DNA of 6,927 nucleotides from an uncultured Bdellovibrio sp. (lineage in GTDB: Bacteria; Bdellovibrionota; Bdellovibrionia; Bdellovibrionales; Bdellovibrionaceae), in contig CAMLRE010000119.1 of the NCBI GenBank assembly GCA_946482355.1, positions 1 through 6,927 on the forward strand, in the 5' to 3' direction. The position numbers and the translations under genes were made by a program. This document shows positions 1 through 6,052 of the stretch, one piece after another; within the stretch, counting starts at the first letter, position 1; every line of letters starts with the position of its first letter. The notes beneath the pieces were generated by a model. The model searched no databases. It was not told where the DNA came from and saw nothing but the letters and a program-made list of their open reading frames with translations.

Positions 1-1
1 A

Positions 2-1126
2 GCGCTTTTACAAGGTGCCGACTTTAGAACTCCAACAGCGGTAAACGTACACGGTCATGTGATGGTGAATGGTGAAAAGATGTCTAAGTCTAAAGGCACG
101 TTCATCAACGCTAGAACTTATTTAAATCACTTAGATCCGCAGTTCTTACGTTATTACTACGCTACAAAAATTAACGGATCAGTTGATGATATGGATCTTA
201 ATTTAGAAGACTTTCAATCACGCGTAAATTCTGACTTAGTCGGAAAAATCGTAAACCTTGGTTCACGTGGTGCACAGATGTTAAATAAAAAATTTGGATC
301 AGCGTTATATGATCTAGATCCAGCAACTGACATCTTAAAAACGCTTCAAGAAAAACAAGCGCAAATTCATAAACACTATGACGAGCGTGATTTCGCCAAA
401 GCGACAACTTTAATTCGCGAGTTAGCTGATTTGGTAAATAAATACTTCGATGAAAAAGCACCGTGGAAATCAACAGATGAAGCTGAAGTTAAACGCGTAC
501 TTACAACAACGTTAAATGCGTTTAGAATTTTATCAATCTACTTAAAACCTGTTCTTCCGATGTTAGCCACAAAGGTTTCTCAGTTATTAAACGAAAAAGA
601 ATACCAGTGGTCTGACACTTCGAAAATTTTAACTCATCAGCCGATCAATGCGTATGCACACTTAGTTCAGCGTGTAGATGCTGATAAAGTTAAAGCCATG
701 ATCGAAGAGCAAAAAGCACAGTTTTTAGCACAAGAAGCGGCAAAACCTAAAAAAGCTGCCGCTCAAACAGCAGCTGCGGCAGCAGAAGCTCCAGTGGGAG
801 TTATCGGCATTGAAGACTTTAATAAAGTAGATCTTCGTGTGGCGACAGTTTTAGAAGCTGAAGCAATTCCTGAAGCTGATAAATTATTAAAATTTAAAGT
901 TGAAGTTGAACCAGGACAAACACGCCAAATTATTTCTGGAATCAAGTTAGCTTATGATCCGGCTACCTTGATTGGCCGCCAAATTTTAATCGTCGCTAAC
1001 TTAGCCCCACGTAAAATGAAATTTGGAATGTCAGAAGGTATGATTTTATGTGCTGGCGAAGGTGGATCAGATTTATTCGTTCTATCTCCGGATAAAGGCG
1101 CTAAAACAGGACAAAAAGTAAAATAA
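2..1126 (+). CDS. metG: Methionyl-tRNA synthetase, C-terminal 374 residues (5' end outside window)
   Basis: Class I aminoacyl-tRNA synthetase that charges tRNA-Met in the cytoplasm. The reading frame is open from the first bases of the window, so the gene starts upstream; the GTG at 59 is an internal valine codon. The KMSKS signature that stabilises the ATP transition state is at 77-91, preceded by the conserved HVMVNGE context and followed by the DLNLEDF segment typical of E. coli-type MetG. An alpha-helical anticodon-binding domain follows, then a Lys/Ala-rich linker (about 742-795). The last part (about 806-1123) is a Trbp111-like OB-fold tRNA-binding domain (IEDFNKVDLRVATV, then IISGIK, then NLAPRKMKFGMSEGMIL). 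In the known family this domain supports homodimerisation. Stop TAA at 1124-1126. It is the first visible gene of a run with 1 bp to the next start. Confidence 0.97.
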   Translation, partial: ALLQGADFRTPTAVNVHGHVMVNGEKMSKSKGTFINARTYLNHLDPQFLRYYYATKINGSVDDMDLNLEDFQSRVNSDLVGKIVNLGSRGAQMLNKKFGSALYDLDPATDILKTLQEKQAQIHKHYDERDFAKATTLIRELADLVNKYFDEKAPWKSTDEAEVKRVLTTTLNAFRILSIYLKPVLPMLATKVSQLLNEKEYQWSDTSKILTHQPINAYAHLVQRVDADKVKAMIEEQKAQFLAQEAAKPKKAAAQTAAAAAEAPVGVIGIEDFNKVDLRVATVLEAEAIPEADKLLKFKVEVEPGQTRQIISGIKLAYDPATLIGRQILIVANLAPRKMKFGMSEGMILCAGEGGSDLFVLSPDKGAKTGQKVK

Positions 1127-1127
1127 T

Positions 1128-1931
1128 ATGGCTGATCAATCAAACGACCAAAAAGCCGATAAGAAAAAAGTCGAAGAGATTCACCGCCTGTTTGTCGGTA
1201 TTGAACAAGATTCTTCAGACGGCAAATACGATCAGATGTTTTTACAAGAGCTTATCACTCAGATTGGTGAGCTTTCGAAATCGTCTGATCCTATTTTACA
1301 AAAATTATCAAAATATAAAGATTCATTAACGCCGACAATGACGCTTCGTCATTTATCGACAATTGCAGTGCCTTTTGAAAGATATCTTAAAAAAGGTATG
1401 GCAGATGATGAATTCTTAATAACAAACACAGACCGAGATCATCTGGTCACTGAACGTGTGCCATTACATTTTATCATCGATAATATGCGCTCAGCTTTTA
1501 ATGTGGGCTCTATTTTTAGAACAGCAGATACCTTAGGGGCGCAAAAAATTTGGCTTACAGGTTACACACCCACACCTCATCAACCACAGGTTGAACGTGC
1601 GGCTTTAGGCGCAGCCTTTGTTGTGGCTTGGGAGCAAAAAAGTTTTGTTGAATGTGTAAACCAACTGATTAAAGAAGGTTACCAAATCATCGCTTTAGAA
1701 ACTTCACCGAAAGCTTTAGATATTTCGGTTGATTTTAATTTTGATAAACCAACAGCTTTTTTAATTGGAAACGAACGTTTTGGTTTAGATAAAGATCAAT
1801 TAGAAATCGCAACTGAAGTTCGCCGTATTCCAACGTTTGGAATTAAAAATTCGTTAAACGCAGGCGTTGCCGCAGCTATTGCTGGTTACGAATGGCGTAA
1901 ACAATTTAACGAACAACAAGTTAAAGTGTAA
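1128..1931 (+). CDS. SpoU/TrmH-family RNA 2'-O-ribose methyltransferase
   Basis: Predicted SAM-dependent RNA 2'-O-methyltransferase of the SPOUT (trefoil-knot) superfamily, 267 residues, cytoplasmic. Residues 1-105 are a charged, mostly helical N-terminal extension that I cannot assign. The SpoU domain runs from about 112 to 258. Motif 1 is DNMRSAFNVGSIFRTAD (118-134, with the conserved Asn125 and Arg131), motif 2 is FLIGNERFGL (211-220) and motif 3 is IPTFGIKNSLNAGVAAAI (234-251). Motif 2 has Arg where GNEG or GNEA is usual, and motif 3 has AG where VS is usual; the core residues are kept. The ATG lies 1 bp after the metG stop, with only a distant AGGA, so translational coupling is likely. 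Family membership is firm; the target (tRNA or rRNA, and position) cannot be read from the sequence, so no gene symbol is given. Confidence 0.92.
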   Translation: MADQSNDQKADKKKVEEIHRLFVGIEQDSSDGKYDQMFLQELITQIGELSKSSDPILQKLSKYKDSLTPTMTLRHLSTIAVPFERYLKKGMADDEFLITNTDRDHLVTERVPLHFIIDNMRSAFNVGSIFRTADTLGAQKIWLTGYTPTPHQPQVERAALGAAFVVAWEQKSFVECVNQLIKEGYQIIALETSPKALDISVDFNFDKPTAFLIGNERFGLDKDQLEIATEVRRIPTFGIKNSLNAGVAAAIAGYEWRKQFNEQQVKV

Positions 1932-1938
1932 TCACCCC

Positions 1939-2712
1939 ATGACTCCAATTACTTTTAACCCTATTGGAGTTTTAAAATCAGATCAGGTCGAACCTTACCA
2001 AGCTTCACGCCAACCGGATGGTTTGTCGCAAGAAGCCGTTATCACCTTAAATAGCGGACACAACTTTGAACAAGCACTAACTGATCTTGGTGGCTGTTCA
2101 CATCTTTGGATTATTTACGCTTTTCATAAAAACGAAAACTGGAAGCCTTTGGTTCAAACACCCCGTTCAAATAGAAAAATCGGTGTGTTTGCTACGCGGG
2201 CGCCGTATCGTCCAAATCCGATTGGCATGTCACTTGTGAAATTAGAAAAAGTTGAAGGTTTAAATATTTATATCGGGCCCAATGATATTTTAGATGGCAC
2301 GCCGATCTTAGATATTAAACCCTTTCACCCTGAATCAGATGTGGCCGAAGATGCTCATATCGAATGGCTTGAATCCAGTGTAACTCCAAAAATGAGTATT
2401 ACCTTTTCACCGTTAGCTTCTGAACAGTTAGAGTATTTAGAAAATCAAAATTCTGATCTAGAACAGATTAAATCCTTTATCTATCGTCAGTTAGAATATG
2501 ATCCGACAAATGATAAGAAAAAACGTGTTGAATTTAACCAGTCTTACTGGATCTTAGCGTACCGAACGTGGAGAATTGATTTTATCGTTCAAGATGACAC
2601 CGTCGCTATTTTAGGAATTCGCACAGGCTATAGCGATGAAGATTTAGCTTCGGCTGAAGACCAATACCAAGACAAAGCTGTTCACAGATTATTTGTTAAA
2701 ACTTTCCAATAG
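1939..2712 (+). CDS. trmO: tRNA (N6-threonylcarbamoyladenosine37-N6)-methyltransferase TrmO
   Basis: TrmO (TsaA/YaeB/VirR family) uses SAM to methylate t6A at position 37 of ANN-decoding tRNAs, giving m6t6A. The 257-residue product carries the family hallmarks. FNPIGVLKS is at the N-terminus (6-14). The core GVFATRAPYRPNPIGMS (82-98) forms part of the beta-barrel SAM site. DILDGTPILDIKPF (116-129) follows, and the C-terminal domain contains EYDP (186-189) and RTWRIDF (209-215). It is slightly longer than E. coli TrmO. The frame is open back to 1867 inside the previous gene, but homology starts at the ATG at 1939, 7 bp after the SpoU stop, so that start was chosen. The ribosome-binding site is weak, so coupling to the upstream gene is likely. 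Its last 24 bases overlap the 3' end of the convergent depolymerase gene. Confidence 0.95.
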   Translation: MTPITFNPIGVLKSDQVEPYQASRQPDGLSQEAVITLNSGHNFEQALTDLGGCSHLWIIYAFHKNENWKPLVQTPRSNRKIGVFATRAPYRPNPIGMSLVKLEKVEGLNIYIGPNDILDGTPILDIKPFHPESDVAEDAHIEWLESSVTPKMSITFSPLASEQLEYLENQNSDLEQIKSFIYRQLEYDPTNDKKKRVEFNQSYWILAYRTWRIDFIVQDDTVAILGIRTGYSDEDLASAEDQYQDKAVHRLFVKTFQ

Positions 2713-3645
2713 ATTTTTTAAAAACGTAATTTGAGTGGCACTACGGTAGCGATAATTCACACCGGTGTATCCCCACCAATCCCAACACCCGTTTGGATTA
2801 TACGTTGTTTTTTTAGTCGATGGATAAACGACGATAATGTTATTACTTTCAGCCCACTCGTTATAACCACTCATACGAGCAAACGAGTTATCGCCTTCTT
2901 CATAACTTTGCAGGCATCCGTGCAGGGCCATATGCACACGGCATGAAGATTTATTTTTTTGACAGCGATCCGGAGTATAGACATAACCCTGTTCAGCTAT
3001 AAACGCAGGGCTTGCGAAAGCTAACTGATTAAACGCGCGTAAATTTTTAGCCTTGGCTTTTACTTTTGCTTTTAATTCGCCGTAGAAAAACTTAAACATT
3101 TCACCTGCGGTATCATAACCACAGTTATTAATAAAAGGAGCTGCTTTTGTTTCACAACTTGCGCCTTGTGAATCCGTCGGCATCGCATGTTCTGACATCA
3201 CCGTGTTCACCATCATATATTTCTCAGCTGGAACAAATGCAGAATAAAACTCGTTAAGTTTATTTCCCATCGGGTAATTCACAACCGTATCTTTTGGTGA
3301 TGAAAACACAAATGTTTTATGATTTTTAAGTAATTCTAGATCACCGATTTGGCCGTAGAAATTTTCAATACGTGCTTGCTGGATGTAATTGGCCGCAACT
3401 AATACGCCAGGATTTTTAAGACAAATTTCAGTAGCTAAAAACGGGTTCCCCACCGCGCAGCCAGGGATTCCCCCGGCAACGATACCCGCCCCAGAAATTA
3501 ATTCTGGAAAAGCTAACTGAAATTGCGCCGTCATCATGGCGCCAGAAGATAGACCTGAAATCGTCGGCTTTACCTTAGCGAAAGCTAACCCCATAGCTAA
3601 CACTTGGATCGCAATAATCGTTGGTAAAACCTTTGACCATTTCAT
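2689..3645 (-). CDS. Secreted type II PHB depolymerase-like esterase
   Basis: Predicted extracytoplasmic poly(3-hydroxybutyrate) depolymerase or related polyester esterase, alpha/beta-hydrolase fold, 318 residues. A signal peptide is visible: MKWSK, a hydrophobic core, then AFA at 21-23 as the likely signal peptidase I site. The lipase box GLSSG (31-35, nucleophile Ser33) lies almost at the start of the mature protein. Likely Asp119 (in SSPKDTVVNY) and His153 (in SEHAMPT) complete the triad. The oxyanion-hole motif LHGCLQ (241-246) comes after the triad, the order known as type II (circularly permuted). Also typical are NPNGCWDWWGYTG (284-296) and eight cysteines in the mature part, which fits disulfides. 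There is no linker or substrate-binding domain after the catalytic domain. Residues 191-200 are an odd Lys/Ala alternation. No strong Shine-Dalgarno precedes the ATG. The fold and family are firm; the polymer or oligomer substrate is inferred. Confidence 0.88.
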   Translation of the reverse strand: MKWSKVLPTIIAIQVLAMGLAFAKVKPTISGLSSGAMMTAQFQLAFPELISGAGIVAGGIPGCAVGNPFLATEICLKNPGVLVAANYIQQARIENFYGQIGDLELLKNHKTFVFSSPKDTVVNYPMGNKLNEFYSAFVPAEKYMMVNTVMSEHAMPTDSQGASCETKAAPFINNCGYDTAGEMFKFFYGELKAKVKAKAKNLRAFNQLAFASPAFIAEQGYVYTPDRCQKNKSSCRVHMALHGCLQSYEEGDNSFARMSGYNEWAESNNIIVVYPSTKKTTYNPNGCWDWWGYTGVNYRYRSATQITFLKNLLESFNK

Positions 3646-3751
3646 AAAACGTAGTTTTACCCGATCAGAGTTAAAACCGAAATAGCGAAATGATCGAGGT
3701 AAAATATCTACCCAAATAGCTAAACTTTAGACGATGCTGCGACGCTTTCCA

Positions 3752-3786
3752 AAAAGGTACGGCCGCGGGCGGCCAGCCTACCTTTT
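3752..3786 (-). terminator. GC-rich hairpin terminator of the MFS gene
   Basis: A perfect 8-bp outer inverted repeat, AAAAGGTA (3752-3759) with TACCTTTT (3779-3786), encloses a GC-rich core. In the core GGCCG (3761-3765) can pair with CGGCC (3770-3774). Read on the - strand the structure ends in a T run (TTTTT), as in a Rho-independent terminator. The hairpin includes the first two bases of the TAA stop of the transporter (3785-3787), so termination would occur right after its coding region. The outer A/T arms could also work in the opposite direction. Confidence 0.7.
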
Positions 3787-4981
3787 ACGAAACTAAACGA
3801 GGTTTTCTTAAGCCTAAAACCGCTATAAAACGGATAATACCGGCTACAACAAAAAGAATGTCAAAATTCTTTCCTAAAAGATGGCTAAAAACCAAGGCTC
3901 CTAAGATAGTTCCGATCACCTGGGTAAAGACACCGATATAATTATAAAGGCTTACAAGTTCGATTTTTTTCTCTCCCTGAATACGCGAGAAAAAATATAA
4001 CGATAACCCCATCTCCCAACTAGCCCAGCCCATACCTGAAACAAGTTGTAAGATCATCATCGAAGGCACACTTTGGCAGATAGGCCATAGCATAGGTAAT
4101 GGACCTGCCACCAACCCACCGACCACCAACATCTGATGTGGATCAAATTGTTTTTTGGCGTGCTTTAAATAATATGTCGTCACAACCTTTCCAACGAAAA
4201 GTGATCCTGTGATCAACATAAAATTAAAATAGCCGACATTACGAACTGACAATAAGTACGCCGCCACAAACGGAGCTGAAATAAATAAGGCGGTATTAAA
4301 AGTGGCGTAACGTTTAAAAAATTCTATATTCTGCGTGAATAAATTTTTAAAATGATTTTTATCCAAAAAAAGTGGTCTGTTATGCGGTGGATGTTTTCTG
4401 AATAGCTGCACGATTAAAATTTTTAAAGCAAAACAACCGGCAAATAACCAGAAGAATAAATAATTCTCAGGTACACCTAACATATCCATGTGAAGCATAG
4501 CTCCACCACCGAATAAGCCTGCGATAATTCCAATTTGCGAAAGACGCGTGCGCAGTGAGAAATAATTTTGTCCTTCGTCTAACGGGATAATATCTGAAAT
4601 CCAGCGATTCCAGGCCGGCTGAATACTGAAATGCCCAAGCCAGTAAATTGAATAGAAAAACATAAGATAAAAAAACGACCAGTCAGTTTTGATTAAAGAC
4701 AAACACCCCAAACCTAACAAAGCTAACGATTGAATCATTAAAGCGCGGCTTACGAAATACGAAAGCCCCACATTTTTAAGTTTTGTTTGAAGTGCAAACT
4801 GCAAGATAGCAGCAAAGATCAACGGAAGACTGACTAACAATCCGGATTGCAGCGGAGAATTTCCCTGCTGCAAAGAAAATGCTGCGAAATAAGTTTCGGC
4901 AAACCCCACAACAAGACTTGTTAATAGGGCTTCCACATAGCTAAACCAAAGTTTTCCGGTAATCTGTTTTACGTCATCCAC
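3785..4981 (-). CDS. MFS-type membrane transporter
   Basis: Predicted inner-membrane transporter of the major facilitator superfamily, 398 residues, with about 12 hydrophobic segments spread over the whole length. A diagnostic stretch is QPAWNRWISDIIP (121-133) followed by YFSLRTR (140-146). It is related to the W-N-x-W-x-x-D-x-x-P ... YF-x-x-R motif of a group of MFS proteins of mostly unknown substrate. A polar segment around 194-225 (RKHPPHNRP onward) is the likely central cytoplasmic loop between the two six-helix halves. The start is GTG at 4981; an in-frame TAA directly precedes it, so no longer protein is possible. A Shine-Dalgarno-like AGGA lies 9 nt upstream, supporting GTG. No substrate can be named. 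The neighbouring depolymerase on the same strand is downstream of a terminator, so co-transcription is doubtful. Confidence 0.85.
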   Translation of the reverse strand: MDDVKQITGKLWFSYVEALLTSLVVGFAETYFAAFSLQQGNSPLQSGLLVSLPLIFAAILQFALQTKLKNVGLSYFVSRALMIQSLALLGLGCLSLIKTDWSFFYLMFFYSIYWLGHFSIQPAWNRWISDIIPLDEGQNYFSLRTRLSQIGIIAGLFGGGAMLHMDMLGVPENYLFFWLFAGCFALKILIVQLFRKHPPHNRPLFLDKNHFKNLFTQNIEFFKRYATFNTALFISAPFVAAYLLSVRNVGYFNFMLITGSLFVGKVVTTYYLKHAKKQFDPHQMLVVGGLVAGPLPMLWPICQSVPSMMILQLVSGMGWASWEMGLSLYFFSRIQGEKKIELVSLYNYIGVFTQVIGTILGALVFSHLLGKNFDILFVVAGIIRFIAVLGLRKPRLVS

Positions 4982-4985
4982 TTAA

Positions 4986-4998
4986 AAGCATCCTGCTT
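4986..4998 (-). promoter_or_regulatory. Ribosome-binding site of the MFS gene in a small hairpin
   Basis: On the - strand the AGGA (bases 4991-4994) lies 9 nt before the GTG start. It overlaps the 3-nt loop of a short perfect inverted repeat, AAGCA-GGA-TGCTT. The Shine-Dalgarno sequence decides the GTG start; the hairpin is short and its role is only possible. The rest of the gap between this gene and dps (4999-5077) is AT-rich, holds two similar 11-mers (TTTTTACAAAA at 5018-5028 and TTTTTGCAAAA at 5034-5044), and shows no convincing promoter or terminator. Confidence 0.45.
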
Positions 4999-5077
4999 AC
5001 GGGAGATAAGAGAAGTGTTTTTACAAAATTCCCTTTTTGCAAAAGTGCTGGTTAGTTTGAAAAGCTACGCTATCAAC

Positions 5078-5557
5078 CTACTTGGCTAATAATGATCTTA
5101 GCATCCATGAAGTCTTTTCGTGAATCTCTAAACGATCAGTCAGGACCCCAGCCGTTACATCGTCATGGGCTTCATCACAAATCGGTAAAAGTTTACGCGC
5201 TGTTTGGATCACCGTTTCATGACCTTTGATAAGTTCTTGGATCATTTTTTCAGCTTTTGGCACCTTGTCAGATTCTTCGATTGAAGTTAAAGCCGCAAAT
5301 TGTTTATACGAACCTGGAGCGTATTCACCTAAAGCACGGATACGTTCAGCTAAAGTATCTAGCGCGTTCCAAAGTTCAGTGTATTGGTCCATAAACATCG
5401 TGTGAAGCGTGTTAAACATTGGGCCTTCTACGTTCCAGTGAAAGTTATGAGTTTTAATGTAAAGCATGTAGCTATCAGCTAAAAGTGCCGAAAGACCGTC
5501 AGTGATTTGTTTACGTTCTTTATTTGAAATACCAATCTCGATTTGTTTTTTAGCCAT
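5078..5557 (-). CDS. dps: Dps family DNA-protecting ferritin-like protein
   Basis: Dps proteins form hollow 12-mers that oxidise Fe(II), store iron and often bind DNA, protecting cells in starvation and oxidative stress. The product is 159 residues, normal for the family, and forms the four-helix ferritin-like fold. The inter-subunit ferroxidase signature is clear: [12 protein letters not shown] (37-48), LHTMF (51-55), D67 and E71 in [12 protein letters not shown] (66-77). By alignment to E. coli Dps (H51, H63, D67, D78, E82), four ligands are present as H40, H52, D67 and E71. The position matching E. coli D67 is Met56, with Asp57 next to it. The Lys-rich start (MAKKQIEIG, then NKERKQ) could bind DNA. 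The ATG has a textbook ribosome-binding site, and a promoter candidate lies at 5597-5624. It is divergent from the parvulin gene. Confidence 0.95.
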   Translation of the reverse strand: MAKKQIEIGISNKERKQITDGLSALLADSYMLYIKTHNFHWNVEGPMFNTLHTMFMDQYTELWNALDTLAERIRALGEYAPGSYKQFAALTSIEESDKVPKAEKMIQELIKGHETVIQTARKLLPICDEAHDDVTAGVLTDRLEIHEKTSWMLRSLLAK

Positions 5558-5563
5558 ACAAGG

Positions 5564-5570
5564 CCTCCTT
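5564..5570 (-). promoter_or_regulatory. Strong Shine-Dalgarno of dps
   Basis: Read on the - strand this is AAGGAGG, a full-strength anti-16S match, 6 nt before the dps ATG. It is by far the best ribosome-binding site in the window, which fits a protein made in large amounts. AAGG here and CCTT just downstream are complementary with a 3-nt loop, so a tiny local hairpin is possible. Confidence 0.85.
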
Positions 5571-5596
5571 AAATAAAATAACTTCTAGATAAGACT

Positions 5597-5624
5597 ATTA
5601 TGCAATATCATAAACAAATGTCAG
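5597..5624 (-). promoter_or_regulatory. Candidate sigma70-type promoter for dps
   Basis: On the - strand, CTGACA (5619-5624) matches the -35 consensus TTGACA at 5 of 6 positions. After a 16-bp spacer, CATAAT (5597-5602) matches the -10 consensus TATAAT at 5 of 6. Transcription would start about 5590 and give a leader of about 30 nt before the dps ATG. The site lies entirely within the first nine codons of the divergent parvulin gene, with the -10 box covering that gene's ATG. Position and quality support it; no experiment is implied. Confidence 0.55.
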
Positions 5625-5911
5625 CTTCTGATAAAGAATCTCAATCACTCAATGCACGCCATATATTAGTGCCCGACCGCATCACGGCAGAAGACGTTTT
5701 AAGACACCTTAAAAATGGTAAAAGCTTTGAAGAACTGGCTCGTAAATACAGCCAATGTCCCTCAGCGCCCCAAGGCGGAGATCTAGGTAATTTAAAAGGC
5801 AAAAAGAATGTCGATTCAGATTTTATGGAAGCCTTAGAAATGTTAAAACCCGGCCAAACTTCAGGTATCGTGCGCACCCGTTTTGGCTATCATTTAATTC
5901 AACGCTATTAA
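5600..5911 (+). CDS. ppiC: Single-domain parvulin peptidyl-prolyl isomerase
   Basis: Predicted cis-trans prolyl isomerase (rotamase) of the parvulin family, 103 residues, with no signal peptide or membrane segment, so probably cytoplasmic. It is close in length and layout to E. coli PpiC (93 residues). Visible family motifs are ARHILV (19-24, first active-site His21), a helix with KNGKSFEELARKYSQCPS (38-55, active-site Cys53), QGGDLG (58-63), and FGYHLI (95-100, second active-site His98). The first ATG is at 5600 and a second in-frame ATG is at 5618 (Met7); neither has a good ribosome-binding site. The parvulin core only begins near residue 18, so homology cannot decide between them. The gene diverges from dps, and the dps promoter overlaps its start. 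A hairpin array follows its stop. The domain call is firm; the gene symbol rests on size and similarity. Confidence 0.88.
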   Translation: MQYHKQMSASDKESQSLNARHILVPDRITAEDVLRHLKNGKSFEELARKYSQCPSAPQGGDLGNLKGKKNVDSDFMEALEMLKPGQTSGIVRTRFGYHLIQRY

Positions 5912-5922
5912 AAAGTGTCAGG

Positions 5923-5974
5923 CTCGCTCCTGTTTTCGGTTTACACTGTAAACCGAAAGTACGAGCAATTTTCA
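5923..5974. repeat. Hairpin repeat unit A
   Basis: Unit A has a perfect 11-bp stem, TTTCGGTTTAC (5934-5944) with GTAAACCGAAA (5948-5958), and a 3-nt loop ACT. An outer GCTCG/CGAGC pair (5922-5926 with 5962-5966) closes a 45-nt structure. The tail AATTTTCA follows. It aligns with unit B without gaps over 52 nt at an offset of exactly 75. It lies just after the parvulin stop and could be in that mRNA's 3' UTR or belong to an independent RNA. Confidence 0.75.
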
Positions 5975-5997
5975 AATCTAAGTATTTACCGTTTTAA

Positions 5998-6049
5998 CTC
6001 ACTCTGTATTTCAGTCCACATTGTGGGCTGAAAGCAGGAGTCAATTTCA
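5998..6049. repeat. Hairpin repeat unit B
   Basis: Unit B has an 11-bp stem, TTTCAGTCCAC (6009-6019) with GTGGGCTGAAA (6023-6033), one pair being T:G, and a 3-nt loop ATT. An outer stem pairs ACTC/GAGT plus TG/CA (6001-6006 with 6035-6041) around a one-base bulge. Compared with unit A, three stem pairs change on both sides so that pairing is kept (G:C to A:T once, T:A to C:G twice). One more changes from T:A to T:G. No stem difference breaks a pair. Confidence 0.75.
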
Positions 6050-6052
6050 CAC

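Noticed and set aside
198..473. 91-codon - strand frame opposite metG
   Set aside because: Shadow frame of the conserved MetG coding region with no family resemblance.
1867..1938. Longer N-terminus for TrmO starting inside the SpoU gene
   Set aside because: The extra 24 residues are the SpoU 3' coding region read in another frame and have no TrmO similarity; the family N-terminus begins at the ATG at 1939.
2731..2946. 71-codon + strand frame opposite the depolymerase
   Set aside because: It lies wholly antisense to a well-supported gene, has no recognisable motif and no ribosome-binding site.
3646..3751. Promoter or operator before the depolymerase gene
   Set aside because: An 11-bp palindrome (CTAAACTTTAG, 3720-3730) and a spaced CGATCA/TGATCG pair (3662-3667, 3691-3696) are visible, but no convincing -35/-10 pair was found and such short palindromes are expected by chance.
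5018..5044. Direct repeat TTTTTACAAAA / TTTTTGCAAAA before the transporter gene
   Set aside because: Two A/T-rich 11-mers 16 bp apart with one difference; too low in complexity to claim an operator.
5641..5877. 78-codon - strand frame opposite the parvulin gene
   Set aside because: Antisense to clear parvulin motifs; nothing recognisable in its product.
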